A stretch of 29,115 bases of DNA, taken from contig JAIRSA010000055.1 in the NCBI GenBank assembly GCA_031255695.1, positions 1 to 29,115 on the forward strand. Direction: 5' to 3'. The position numbers and the translations under genes are program-made. Under the pieces are notes generated by a model. It was not told where the DNA came from and ran no database searches. It saw nothing but the letters and a program-made list of their open reading frames with translations. Position 1 is the stretch's first letter. Each line of letters begins with the position of its first letter. Positions 21,104-29,115 of this stretch are shown piece by piece. Source of the stretch: Eubacteriales Family XIII. Incertae Sedis bacterium. GTDB taxonomy: Bacteria > Bacillota > Clostridia > Peptostreptococcales > Anaerovoracaceae.

Positions 21104-21761
21104 GATTTACTATTTTGACAATATGCAGGGTATCGGCGAGGGCTTCGAAAACCGCCTGTCGGCAGCATTGCCGGCGGAAGTGGCCGATAAGACGAAAAAC
21201 CTGCAGCCCGCCGACAGAAGGAACACGGTCGTAGCGTACAGTCTGCTGCGCTGCGGGCTTATGGACGCGGGGCGCTATAGGGGCAGGATGGAGCTGGCAT
21301 TCAGCGAAAATGGGAAGCCGCATATAGGCGGCGCCGAGGGCTTCTATTTCAATGTAAGCCATACCGCCGGGGCGGCCGCCTGCGCCGTTTCGGGCCGTGA
21401 GGTGGGCGTGGACGTGGAGCGGCACGTGGAACTGGACGGCAGGCTCGCCGATTGGGTATGCACGGCGGGCGAGAGGCGGATCCTCCAGGCTTCGGCACGC
21501 CGGAGCAGGGATTTCATCAGGCTTTGGACATTGAAAGAGAGCTATATCAAATATCTGGGCGCACCATTGTCGGAAGAGCTGCTGGGCGTAGAGTTCTCGG
21601 CCGTTATGCATATGGATGCCTTCTGCCACTTGGGCCTCGTGTTCAAGTCGGCCTGGATGGGCGAGGTGTGCCTGTCCGTCTGCGGGCATACCGGCAGCTT
21701 CGGGATCCAGGCAGTCAGCGTGGAAGAGCTGGAGCGCGCGCTGGCCGCCCAGCCGGCCTAG
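21096..21761 (+). CDS. Sfp-type 4'-phosphopantetheinyl transferase
   Basis: This 221-residue enzyme would transfer phosphopantetheine from CoA to the Ser of the NRPS carrier domains, converting them to the active holo form. Visible family motifs are NVSHTAG (residues 86-92), GVDVE with Asp106 and Glu108 (Mg binding), and WTLKESYIK with Glu148 and Lys152. The length fits the Sfp family. The GTG at 21096 is preferred because it starts the expected N-terminal strand (RIYYF). It overlaps the thioesterase stop by eight bases, implying translational coupling. The next in-frame start, ATG 21123, would remove that strand. Its position as the last gene before the housekeeping block suggests it is dedicated to this cluster. 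Confidence 0.94.
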   Translation: MDRIYYFDNMQGIGEGFENRLSAALPAEVADKTKNLQPADRRNTVVAYSLLRCGLMDAGRYRGRMELAFSENGKPHIGGAEGFYFNVSHTAGAAACAVSGREVGVDVERHVELDGRLADWVCTAGERRILQASARRSRDFIRLWTLKESYIKYLGAPLSEELLGVEFSAVMHMDAFCHLGLVFKSAWMGEVCLSVCGHTGSFGIQAVSVEELERALAAQPA

Positions 21762-21905
21762 CGCCGCAGCCCCGCCCGCACACGCCTGAGCCGCCACACG
21801 CGCTGTCGCCCCGCCCACCCGCCACACGCGCTGTCGCCACGCACGCCCAGCCCGCGCCTGCTTCGCCGCCCGCCCGCACACGCCTGAATGGCAAAGCCCC
21901 TACAT
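21762..21905. repeat. GC-rich intergenic repeats downstream of the PPTase
   Basis: Two imperfect repeat motifs recur in this gap. The block ccgccacacgcgctgtcgcc occurs twice (near 21791 and 21820), and cccgcccgcacacgcctga occurs at both ends (near 21772 and 21870). No ORF with homology and no clear intrinsic terminator is visible. Composition changes abruptly to AT-rich after about 21900. Confidence 0.7.
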
Positions 21906-21914
21906 ATTATTAAA

Positions 21915-21926
21915 GGCAATTTTGCC
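21915..21926. promoter_or_regulatory. Dyad GGCAA-TT-TTGCC upstream of the rpsT promoter
   Basis: A perfect 12-base palindrome, GGCAATTTTGCC, ends eight bases before the predicted -35 element of rpsT. It could be an operator, but this is only a candidate because short palindromes arise by chance in AT-rich DNA. Confidence 0.3.
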
Positions 21927-21933
21927 AAAATAC

Positions 21934-21962
21934 TTGCGCTTACCCCATGATTATGCTAAAAT
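21934..21962 (+). promoter_or_regulatory. Predicted sigma-A promoter of rpsT
   Basis: TTGCGC at 21934-21939 and TAAAAT at 21957-21962 are separated by 17 bases. A TG at 21954-21955 makes an extended -10 element. Transcription would start near 21969, leaving a leader of about 40 bases before the S20 start. The -35 match is weak and the -10 match is good. The location in a short AT-rich island supports it. Confidence 0.65.
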
Positions 21963-22007
21963 TGTCTTTGCGGCTGAATTTATTATTTGTTAGAAAGGGT
22001 GGATCAG

Positions 22008-22283
22008 ATGGCAAATATCAAATCCGCAAAGAAGAGGATCGCTGTTATCGCGAAGAAGACGGCAAGGAACAGAAGGGTTAAATCCCATCTCAAGGCAATA
22101 CTCAAGAACTTCGAGACGGCTCTTGCGGAGAGCGATCTTGATACCGCGAAGGAAAAGCTTGTGTTAGCGGAAAAACGTCTGCGCCAGGCTGCGGCAAAAG
22201 GGACCATACATAAAAATGCGGCGTCCAGGAAGGTGTCAAGGATAACAAGGCGGTTCAACAAGGCTTATCAGGCGAAGTCCTGA
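22008..22283 (+). CDS. rpsT: 30S ribosomal protein S20
   Basis: The 91-residue basic protein starts MANIKSAKKR, the hallmark N-terminus of S20, and continues with KKTARNRRVKSHLK and GTIHKNAASRKVSRITRRFNK. S20 binds 16S rRNA early in assembly of the small ribosomal subunit. The ATG at 22008 is preceded by a purine-rich site (AAAGGGTGG, 21994-22002). An upstream in-frame TTG at 21987 is rejected because it adds non-homologous residues. The gene has its own promoter and terminator, so it looks monocistronic. Its codon use is less GC-biased than that of the NRPS. Confidence 0.98.
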   Translation: MANIKSAKKRIAVIAKKTARNRRVKSHLKAILKNFETALAESDLDTAKEKLVLAEKRLRQAAAKGTIHKNAASRKVSRITRRFNKAYQAKS

Positions 22284-22324
22284 AATCACCCGTCCAAAGG
22301 TTTGCGCATAAGTTAAATGCGCGT

Positions 22325-22357
22325 AAAAAAGATGGCAAGTGTCTCCCATCTTTTTTT
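22325..22357 (+). terminator. Intrinsic terminator of rpsT
   Basis: GATGG (22331-22335) pairs with CCATC (22346-22350) around a 10-base loop. The stem is extended by an upstream A-run (22325-22330) pairing with the T-run that begins at 22351. It lies about 40 bases after the S20 stop. Confidence 0.8.
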
Positions 22358-22364
22358 ATTATCA

Positions 22365-22610
22365 GCGCATGCGGGCGGGAATATAGCCGGCGCCGCCGCG
22401 CCCCGCGCCTGCGGGCGGAAACACAACCGGCGCCGCCGCGCCCCGCGCATGCGGTCGGAAACACAACCGGCGCTGCCGCGCCCAGCGCTTGCGGTCGGAA
22501 ACACAACCGGCGCTGCCGCGCCCCGCGCCTGCGGGCGGAAACACAACCGGCGCCGCCGCGCCTGCCTGGCCCATACGGGCGGGAAACAACCAGCGCCGCC
22601 CCCGGCGCAA
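22365..22610. repeat. Tandem 40-nt repeat array between rpsT and the next gene
   Basis: Five consecutive 40-base units run from 22365 to 22564 (22365, 22405, 22445, 22485 and 22525 are the unit starts). A degenerate sixth copy extends to about 22610. Each unit has a gcgcctgcgggcgg block, an acacaacc block and a ggcgccgccgcgcccc block. The units differ at only a few bases. There are no spacers, so this is a minisatellite and not a CRISPR array. It ends only about ten bases before the next start codon. Confidence 0.93.
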
Positions 22611-22620
22611 CCCCTGCACA

Positions 22621-25254
22621 ATGCGAAAGGTGGTGAACAGGGCTGTGATCAACCAGAAAAGGGTCCCATCGGGGCTTGAAGGGCTGGATAAGGTCCTCGA
22701 CAATATCAGGTATGGCGACAATATAGTATGGCAGATATCAAGCATCGAAGAATATGCTTTTTTTACGCGCCCTTTTGCCGAAGAGTCGATACGGAACCAG
22801 AAAAACACGATCTACTTCCACTTCGGTAACGGGACGCCGGTGTTCGGGCCCATGAACGGGATAAGCATCGTGCCCATCGACCCGCGCGAGGGCTTTGAGG
22901 CGACGGTCATGCAGGTGCATGACGTGATCGAGCGCGCGGGCGTCGAGACCCATTATATATTCGACCCGCTGACCATGCTGCAGGCAGAGTGGGTGGCCGA
23001 TTTCATGATGAGCAATTTCTTCGACGTGATAGCGCCCGACATAGTGAAATACAAGTGCGCCGCCTACCACGCCATAATACGGAACCTCCATTCTGTGGAG
23101 GCGGTGGCAAGGATACGCGACGGGGCGCAGATACTGCTTGACGTGTTCCACGAGCAGGATCAGATGTACCTGCACCCGCTGCGCGTCACTGAGCGCTACG
23201 GGTTCAGCATGTTCCTGCCGCACAACGTGAACCTGCACGACCCGAACGTCATCGAGCCGCTCACAAACGGTATAGCCGTCAGCAAATTCTATTCCACAGT
23301 GGGGGAAAGCGGCAATGTAGACAGCGAACAGCGGCTTGACAGCTGGGAGCGCTTCTTTCTCGACAAGCAGCGGGAGATGAAGAAGGCCGGGGCGGGGCCC
23401 GAAGGCGCGGACGCCGTGCTGACCAACGGCATAAGGGATCTGTGCCGCCTCGTGTTCGGCACGGACGAGCGTATGCTGGACATAGCATCGAAGAACGTAA
23501 ACCTGAAGGATATACTCGCGATCAAGGCCCGCATGATAGGCGTAGGGAGCGTAGGCGGGAAGGCGACGGGCATGATACTCTCGCGCATGATCGTCGACAA
23601 GAGGCTGCCGGAGATTGCGAAACTGCTGGAGCCGCATGACTCCTTCTATATATGTTCGAACCTGTACTACACATTCCTTGTGAAGAACAGGTGCTGGGGC
23701 CTGAAGCTCAAGCAGAGGACGAAACGCGGGTATTTCACGGTGGCGGAGATACTCAAAGAGAAGATCATGGAGGGCGAGTTCACCGAGAACATACGCGAGC
23801 AGTTCAGGCGGATGCTCGAATATTACGGGCAAAGCCCCATTATCGTGCGTTCCAGCAGCCTGCTTGAGGACAGTTTCGGCAACGCCTTCGCCGGCAAATA
23901 CGAGTCGGTGTTCTGCGTGAACCTGGGGACGCTTGAAGAGCGCCTGATAGCCTTCGAGGACGCGGTAAGGACGGTGTACGCCAGCACGATGGACGAGTCC
24001 GTCCTCGAATACAGGCAGCGCAGGAATCTGTCCGACAAGGACGAGCAGATGGCCCTGCTGGTGCAGCGCGTTTCGGGCTCCCTCTTCAAGGACGTATACA
24101 TGCCGGCTGCGGCAGGCGTGGCGTATTCCTACAATTCCTATAGGTGGAACAAGGACATAGACCCCAAGCAGGGCATGATAAGGATCGTGATGGGGCTGGG
24201 CACCAGGGCGGTCGACAGGACGGATGGCGACTACCCGCGCATCGCCGCGCTGGACAAGCCGGATCTGCGCCCGACCAGCAGCGCCGATATCTCGAAGTAC
24301 GCGCAGCACAAGGTGGACGTGCTGGAGCTGCCGACGAATTCCGTCGCGACGATAAGCATCGAGCAGGCGCAGGAGAAGATGAGCGACTGGTTCAGGGCCG
24401 TCATGATAGAGCATGACCACAGCCGGGAGCGGGAGCTCAGGGAGATCGGGCTTAACAGGCGCATAGTGTTCACCACCTGCGACAGCCTGCTGCGCCGCGA
24501 GGACTTTGTGGGGACCATGCGGAAGATTCTGACAGAAATAGAGAAAGAATACAACTACCCGGTGGATATAGAGTTCACGCTGAACTTCTCGAAGGATGGC
24601 GAATTCGTGATAAACCTCCTGCAATGCAGGCCGCTCCAGGTGGGCGGCAGCGGCATAAGGGCGGAGGCGCCGCATATACGCCGCGAAAAGACCTATTTCC
24701 TGCTGAACGGCGGCACCATGGGCGGGTCATACTACCAGCCGATAGACATCGTCGTGCGCGTCGACCCGAAGAACTATTACGAATACCCCTACCATAAAAA
24801 ATCGGCCGTGGCAAGGCTCATCGGGGCGATCAACCAATATTACAAGGGCAAGGAGAAGGTCATAATGCTCCTGGTGCCCGGCCGCCTCGGCACTACATCG
24901 CCGGAGTTGGGTGTCCCGGTCAAGTTCGCGGAGATAAGCGGCGTGAGCATTGCCGGCGAAGTGGCTTACGAGGGGGCGGGCTATATGCCGGAGCTCTCGT
25001 TCGGCAGCCATTTTTTCCAGGATTTAGTAGAGACGGATGTGCTGTATGTCTCGATATTCGAGAACAAAAATACCACGGTGCACTACAATCCTGAGTTTTT
25101 GAACAACGAGCCGAACATACTGAGCGAAATACTGCACAGCGACCCTGAGGCGGAAGAGCTCGCTGACATTGTCAAGGTGAACGACACCTCGGGGCGGGGG
25201 CTCAAGATAGTGACTGACATTACGACGGGCATGACCCTCTGCGGGGACTTTTGA
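22621..25254 (+). CDS. KaiC-like / PEP-pyruvate-binding domain protein, function unknown
   Basis: The 877-residue protein has two recognisable parts. Residues 1 to ~270 resemble the KaiC/RecA-like fold (SGLEGLDKVLDNIRYGD), but the usual GKT of the Walker A loop is missing. Residues ~300-675 resemble the ATP-grasp PEP/pyruvate-binding domain of PEP synthase and pyruvate phosphate dikinase, with GGKATG, IIVRSSSLLEDSFG (Arg410) and the closing QCRPLQ (~668-673). The phospho-His swivelling domain and PEP-binding barrel of those enzymes are absent, so it is not a complete PEP synthase. A C-terminal ~200-residue extension is conserved-looking but unassigned. The ATG at 22621 has no clear ribosome binding site. 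GTG 22645, preceded by AAAGGTGG, is an alternative start. lepA follows 43 bases later. Confidence 0.85.
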   Translation: MRKVVNRAVINQKRVPSGLEGLDKVLDNIRYGDNIVWQISSIEEYAFFTRPFAEESIRNQKNTIYFHFGNGTPVFGPMNGISIVPIDPREGFEATVMQVHDVIERAGVETHYIFDPLTMLQAEWVADFMMSNFFDVIAPDIVKYKCAAYHAIIRNLHSVEAVARIRDGAQILLDVFHEQDQMYLHPLRVTERYGFSMFLPHNVNLHDPNVIEPLTNGIAVSKFYSTVGESGNVDSEQRLDSWERFFLDKQREMKKAGAGPEGADAVLTNGIRDLCRLVFGTDERMLDIASKNVNLKDILAIKARMIGVGSVGGKATGMILSRMIVDKRLPEIAKLLEPHDSFYICSNLYYTFLVKNRCWGLKLKQRTKRGYFTVAEILKEKIMEGEFTENIREQFRRMLEYYGQSPIIVRSSSLLEDSFGNAFAGKYESVFCVNLGTLEERLIAFEDAVRTVYASTMDESVLEYRQRRNLSDKDEQMALLVQRVSGSLFKDVYMPAAAGVAYSYNSYRWNKDIDPKQGMIRIVMGLGTRAVDRTDGDYPRIAALDKPDLRPTSSADISKYAQHKVDVLELPTNSVATISIEQAQEKMSDWFRAVMIEHDHSRERELREIGLNRRIVFTTCDSLLRREDFVGTMRKILTEIEKEYNYPVDIEFTLNFSKDGEFVINLLQCRPLQVGGSGIRAEAPHIRREKTYFLLNGGTMGGSYYQPIDIVVRVDPKNYYEYPYHKKSAVARLIGAINQYYKGKEKVIMLLVPGRLGTTSPELGVPVKFAEISGVSIAGEVAYEGAGYMPELSFGSHFFQDLVETDVLYVSIFENKNTTVHYNPEFLNNEPNILSEILHSDPEAEELADIVKVNDTSGRGLKIVTDITTGMTLCGDF

Positions 25255-25297
25255 CCGCGCCGCCTTTTGCGGGGAAACGTTTGTGGGGAAATGATAG

Positions 25298-27115
<1,818 letters not shown>

Positions 27116-27312
27116 TATTGCAATGGCAATGCAGTGGATAAATGGAGGCCGGCGCGGCGAGGGCTGTGGCCGGCCGGCTGTTGTGCCGGCAGGGGCTTTG
27201 CGTGGCTGGCGGCCGCGCAGGCGGGGGCTGTGGCCGGCGCGGCGAGGGCTGTGGCCGGCCGGCTGTTGTGCCGGCAGGGGCTTTGTGTGGCTGGCGGCCG
27301 CGCCTAAGCGGC
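27116..27312. repeat. Duplicated 72-nt GC-rich repeat between lepA and glpK
   Basis: Two 72-base copies, 27147-27218 and 27232-27303, are nearly identical and separated by 13 bases. They contain ggccggccggc and other short inverted blocks that could fold in RNA. The second copy ends about ten bases before the ribosome binding site of glpK. No convincing promoter or terminator is visible in the first 30 bases of the gap. Confidence 0.92.
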
Positions 27313-27325
27313 GGGAGGTGTGCGT

Positions 27326-28831
27326 TTGAAGTATATAATGGCATTGGATCAAGGGACGACCAGCTGCCGGACCATCATATTCGACGCGTCAGGGCAGGCC
27401 GTGAGTTCGGCCCAGAAAGAATTCGGGCAGATATACCCCAAGCCGGGTTGGGTCGAGCATGACCCCATGGCCATATGGTCCACGCAGATCGGCGTGGCGC
27501 AGGAGGCCATGCTGAAGGCCGGCCTGAGCTACCGCGATATTGCCGCGATAGGGGTCACTAACCAGAGGGAGACGACAGTCGCCTGGGACAGGAAGACCGG
27601 GGAGCCGGTATGCAACGCCATAGTATGGCAATGCCGCCGCACTTCGGACTACGCCGACAAGCTGGCCGCCCGCGGCATGGCGGGCTTTTTCAGGGAGCGC
27701 ACGGGGCTCACGATAGACGCGTATTTCAGCGCGACAAAGATAAAATGGATACTTGACAACATCCCCGGCGCCAGGGCCCTCGCCCTGCACGGCGATCTGG
27801 CGTTCGGCACGGTCGAGACCTGGCTGATATGGAAGATGACCAAGGGGAGGCTGCATATCAGCGACTATTCCAACGCGTCGCGGACTATGCTGTTCAACAT
27901 ACACAGGCTAGAGTGGGATGAAGAGATATTGCGGGAGCTTGACATACCTGCTGGCATGCTGCCCGCGCCGGTGCCCTCGAGCTGCGAATTCGGCGCGACG
28001 GATCCGGACGTATTCGGCGGGCCCATACCGATCTGCGGGGCGGCAGGCGATCAGCAGGCGGCATTGTTCGGGCACGCCTGTTTCGATGCCGGGGAGGCCA
28101 AGAACACCTACGGCACGGGCTGCTTCATGCTGATGAATACGGGCGGGGCCCCGGTGGACTCCGTTTCCGGGCTCCTGACGACCATAGCCTGGGGCGCAGG
28201 AGGCAAGGTGGACTACGCGCTTGAGGGCTCGGTGTTCGTGGCCGGGGCCGCCATCCAATGGCTGCGCGACGAAATGAGGCTGATCGATGACTCGGCGGAA
28301 TCCGAGGCGATCGCGGCGTCCGTGGCCGACACCTGCGGGGTCTACCTGGTCCCCGCATTCGTGGGGCTGGGCGCGCCGTACTGGGATCAGCGGGCGCGGG
28401 GCACGATAACAGGGATAACGCGCGGCGCCGGCAGGAAGCACATCGTAAGGGCGGCGCTGGAGGCCATAGCCTACCAGACGCATGATCTGATATCGGCTAT
28501 GGAAAGGGACAGCGGCATAAGCATAAAGAGCCTAAAGGTGGATGGCGGCGCCTCCGTCAACGGCTTCCTGATGCAGTTCCAGTCGGACATAACCGGCGTC
28601 ACCGTGCGGCGGCCTGCCTGCGTGGAGACCACCGCCCTGGGCGCGGCCTATCTGGCCGGGCTGGCTGCGGGGTACTGGCCGGACATGCAGGCCATAGCCA
28701 GGAACTGGCGGCTTGACGCCGAATTCTCGCCGGACATGGACGAGGGGTGCAGGCGGGGGCTGCTGGACGGATGGAAAGAAGCGGTCGCCGCGGCGTCCGG
28801 CAGCGCCGCCGGGCGGCAGGGCGCCCGCTAG
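27326..28831 (+). CDS. glpK: Glycerol kinase
   Basis: The 501-residue FGGY-family kinase phosphorylates glycerol to glycerol 3-phosphate with ATP. It shows the N-terminal ALDQGTTS phosphate loop (residues 6-13), YPKPGWVEHDP, TNQRETTVAWDRKTG, the ATP-site GAAGDQQAALFG, and YGTGCFMLMNTG. I choose the TTG at 27326 because GGGAGG (27313-27318) lies seven bases upstream and translation from it gives MKYIMALDQGTTS, the normal N-terminus of the family. The GTG at 27320 would overlap the ribosome binding site, and the ATG at 27338 is too far from it. No facilitator or glycerol 3-phosphate dehydrogenase gene is in view. Confidence 0.97.
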   Translation: MKYIMALDQGTTSCRTIIFDASGQAVSSAQKEFGQIYPKPGWVEHDPMAIWSTQIGVAQEAMLKAGLSYRDIAAIGVTNQRETTVAWDRKTGEPVCNAIVWQCRRTSDYADKLAARGMAGFFRERTGLTIDAYFSATKIKWILDNIPGARALALHGDLAFGTVETWLIWKMTKGRLHISDYSNASRTMLFNIHRLEWDEEILRELDIPAGMLPAPVPSSCEFGATDPDVFGGPIPICGAAGDQQAALFGHACFDAGEAKNTYGTGCFMLMNTGGAPVDSVSGLLTTIAWGAGGKVDYALEGSVFVAGAAIQWLRDEMRLIDDSAESEAIAASVADTCGVYLVPAFVGLGAPYWDQRARGTITGITRGAGRKHIVRAALEAIAYQTHDLISAMERDSGISIKSLKVDGGASVNGFLMQFQSDITGVTVRRPACVETTALGAAYLAGLAAGYWPDMQAIARNWRLDAEFSPDMDEGCRRGLLDGWKEAVAAASGSAAGRQGAR

Positions 28832-28990
28832 GGGCGCCGCAGGCGCAGCCACGGCCATAGGCGCAGCTTGGCCGCCGCCAGCAGGCCGCCTGACCCGCAC
28901 GGGCGCTGAAGCCGCCGCAACAAGCCGCCGCCGCAGCCACGGTCGCCGGCAGGCCGCCGGGCCCCATCCGGGCGCTGAAGCCGCCGCCAG
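28832..28990. repeat. GC-rich imperfect repeats downstream of glpK
   Basis: The block cgggcgctgaagccgccgc occurs at 28900-28918 and again at 28969-28987, a 69-base period. Copies of gcagccacgg and caggccgcc also recur. I see no gene and no intrinsic terminator in this stretch. Confidence 0.75.
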
Positions 28991-29115
28991 CGAACCACCT
29001 TATACTGTTCTCCGACTAAAACGTGATATATTTGCGGCTGATTCACCCCCCTGCTTCGTTGCAAAGCCTCACCGAACCTTCGGGTTCGCTTGCGTTTTGC
29101 GCCTTGCAGGACGGC
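28991..29115. other. AT-richer terminal patch with a TTCG-loop hairpin
   Basis: Composition drops sharply in GC after the repeats. A perfect six-base-pair stem, CGAACC (29073-29078) with GGTTCG (29083-29088), closes a TTCG tetraloop. Flanking GCAAA (29061-29065) and TTTGC (29096-29100) could extend the fold. It is not followed by a T-run, so it is not a standard terminator. It may be part of a structured RNA or a dispersed repeat that continues beyond the window. Confidence 0.4.

Noticed and set aside
22365..22610. CRISPR array
   Set aside because: The 40-base units are directly abutting with no unique spacers and no cas genes nearby.
22489..22620. N-terminal extension of the KaiC/PEP-binding gene through the 40-nt repeats
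   Set aside because: The frame is open only because the repeats are GC-rich. The translation is low-complexity and shifts frame with every unit.
22621..25254. Complete PEP synthase (ppsA) or pyruvate phosphate dikinase
   Set aside because: No phospho-His domain or PEP barrel follows the QCRPLQ motif, and the N-terminus is KaiC-like.
27118..27142. Promoter for glpK between lepA and the 72-nt repeats
   Set aside because: TTGCAA is present, but the only AT-rich hexamer near it (GATAAA) is just 13 bases away and matches poorly.
29073..29088. tRNA T-arm or intrinsic terminator at the window end
   Set aside because: The stem-loop has a TTCG tetraloop instead of a seven-base T loop, no acceptor or anticodon arms fit, and no T-run follows.

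Overview
The window is a high-GC bacterial chromosome segment dominated by the 3' part of one giant non-ribosomal peptide synthetase (NRPS) gene, followed by its helper genes and then a block of housekeeping genes, all on the + strand. The ribosomal protein S20 sequence, LepA nearby and the style of the NRPS modules suggest a high-GC Clostridia-like Bacillota. This is an inference of modest confidence. Arg AGG and Ile ATA codons are unusually frequent for such GC-rich genes.

Positions 1-20141 are the NRPS, open at the 5' edge of the window (6712 residues visible). Domain order is (...E)-[C-A-T]-[C-A-T-E]-[C-A-T-E]-[C-A-T-degenerate E]-terminal C/E-like domain. The condensation domains after E domains look like the type that accepts a D-residue donor, and the one after the E-less module looks like the type that accepts an L-residue donor, so the layout is self-consistent. 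Module 2 carries the textbook Thr specificity code. Modules 1 and 4 share an almost identical code that I cannot assign firmly. Module 3 has a pocket resembling the Phe code. There is no thioesterase domain in cis. The protein ends in two C/E-superfamily domains, the first lacking the second catalytic His. A type II thioesterase (20390-21103) and an overlapping Sfp-type phosphopantetheinyl transferase (21096-21761) complete the cluster's 3' end.

An AT-rich promoter region (about 21905-22007) starts the housekeeping block: rpsT (S20) with an intrinsic terminator, a KaiC-like/PEP-pyruvate-binding protein of unknown role, lepA (elongation factor 4) and glpK (glycerol kinase, probably TTG start). 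The last ~125 bases are an AT-richer patch with a perfect TTCG-loop hairpin.

A theme runs through the window: GC-rich minisatellite-like repeats occupy all but the shortest of the intergenic gaps and also occur in frame inside the NRPS, at the same few surface-loop or linker positions in different modules. Together with near-identical E-C blocks, an apparent swap of the substrate-binding core of the third A domain and a compositionally distinct T-C patch, this points to an actively recombining synthetase. I found no CRISPR array, insertion sequence or tRNA.
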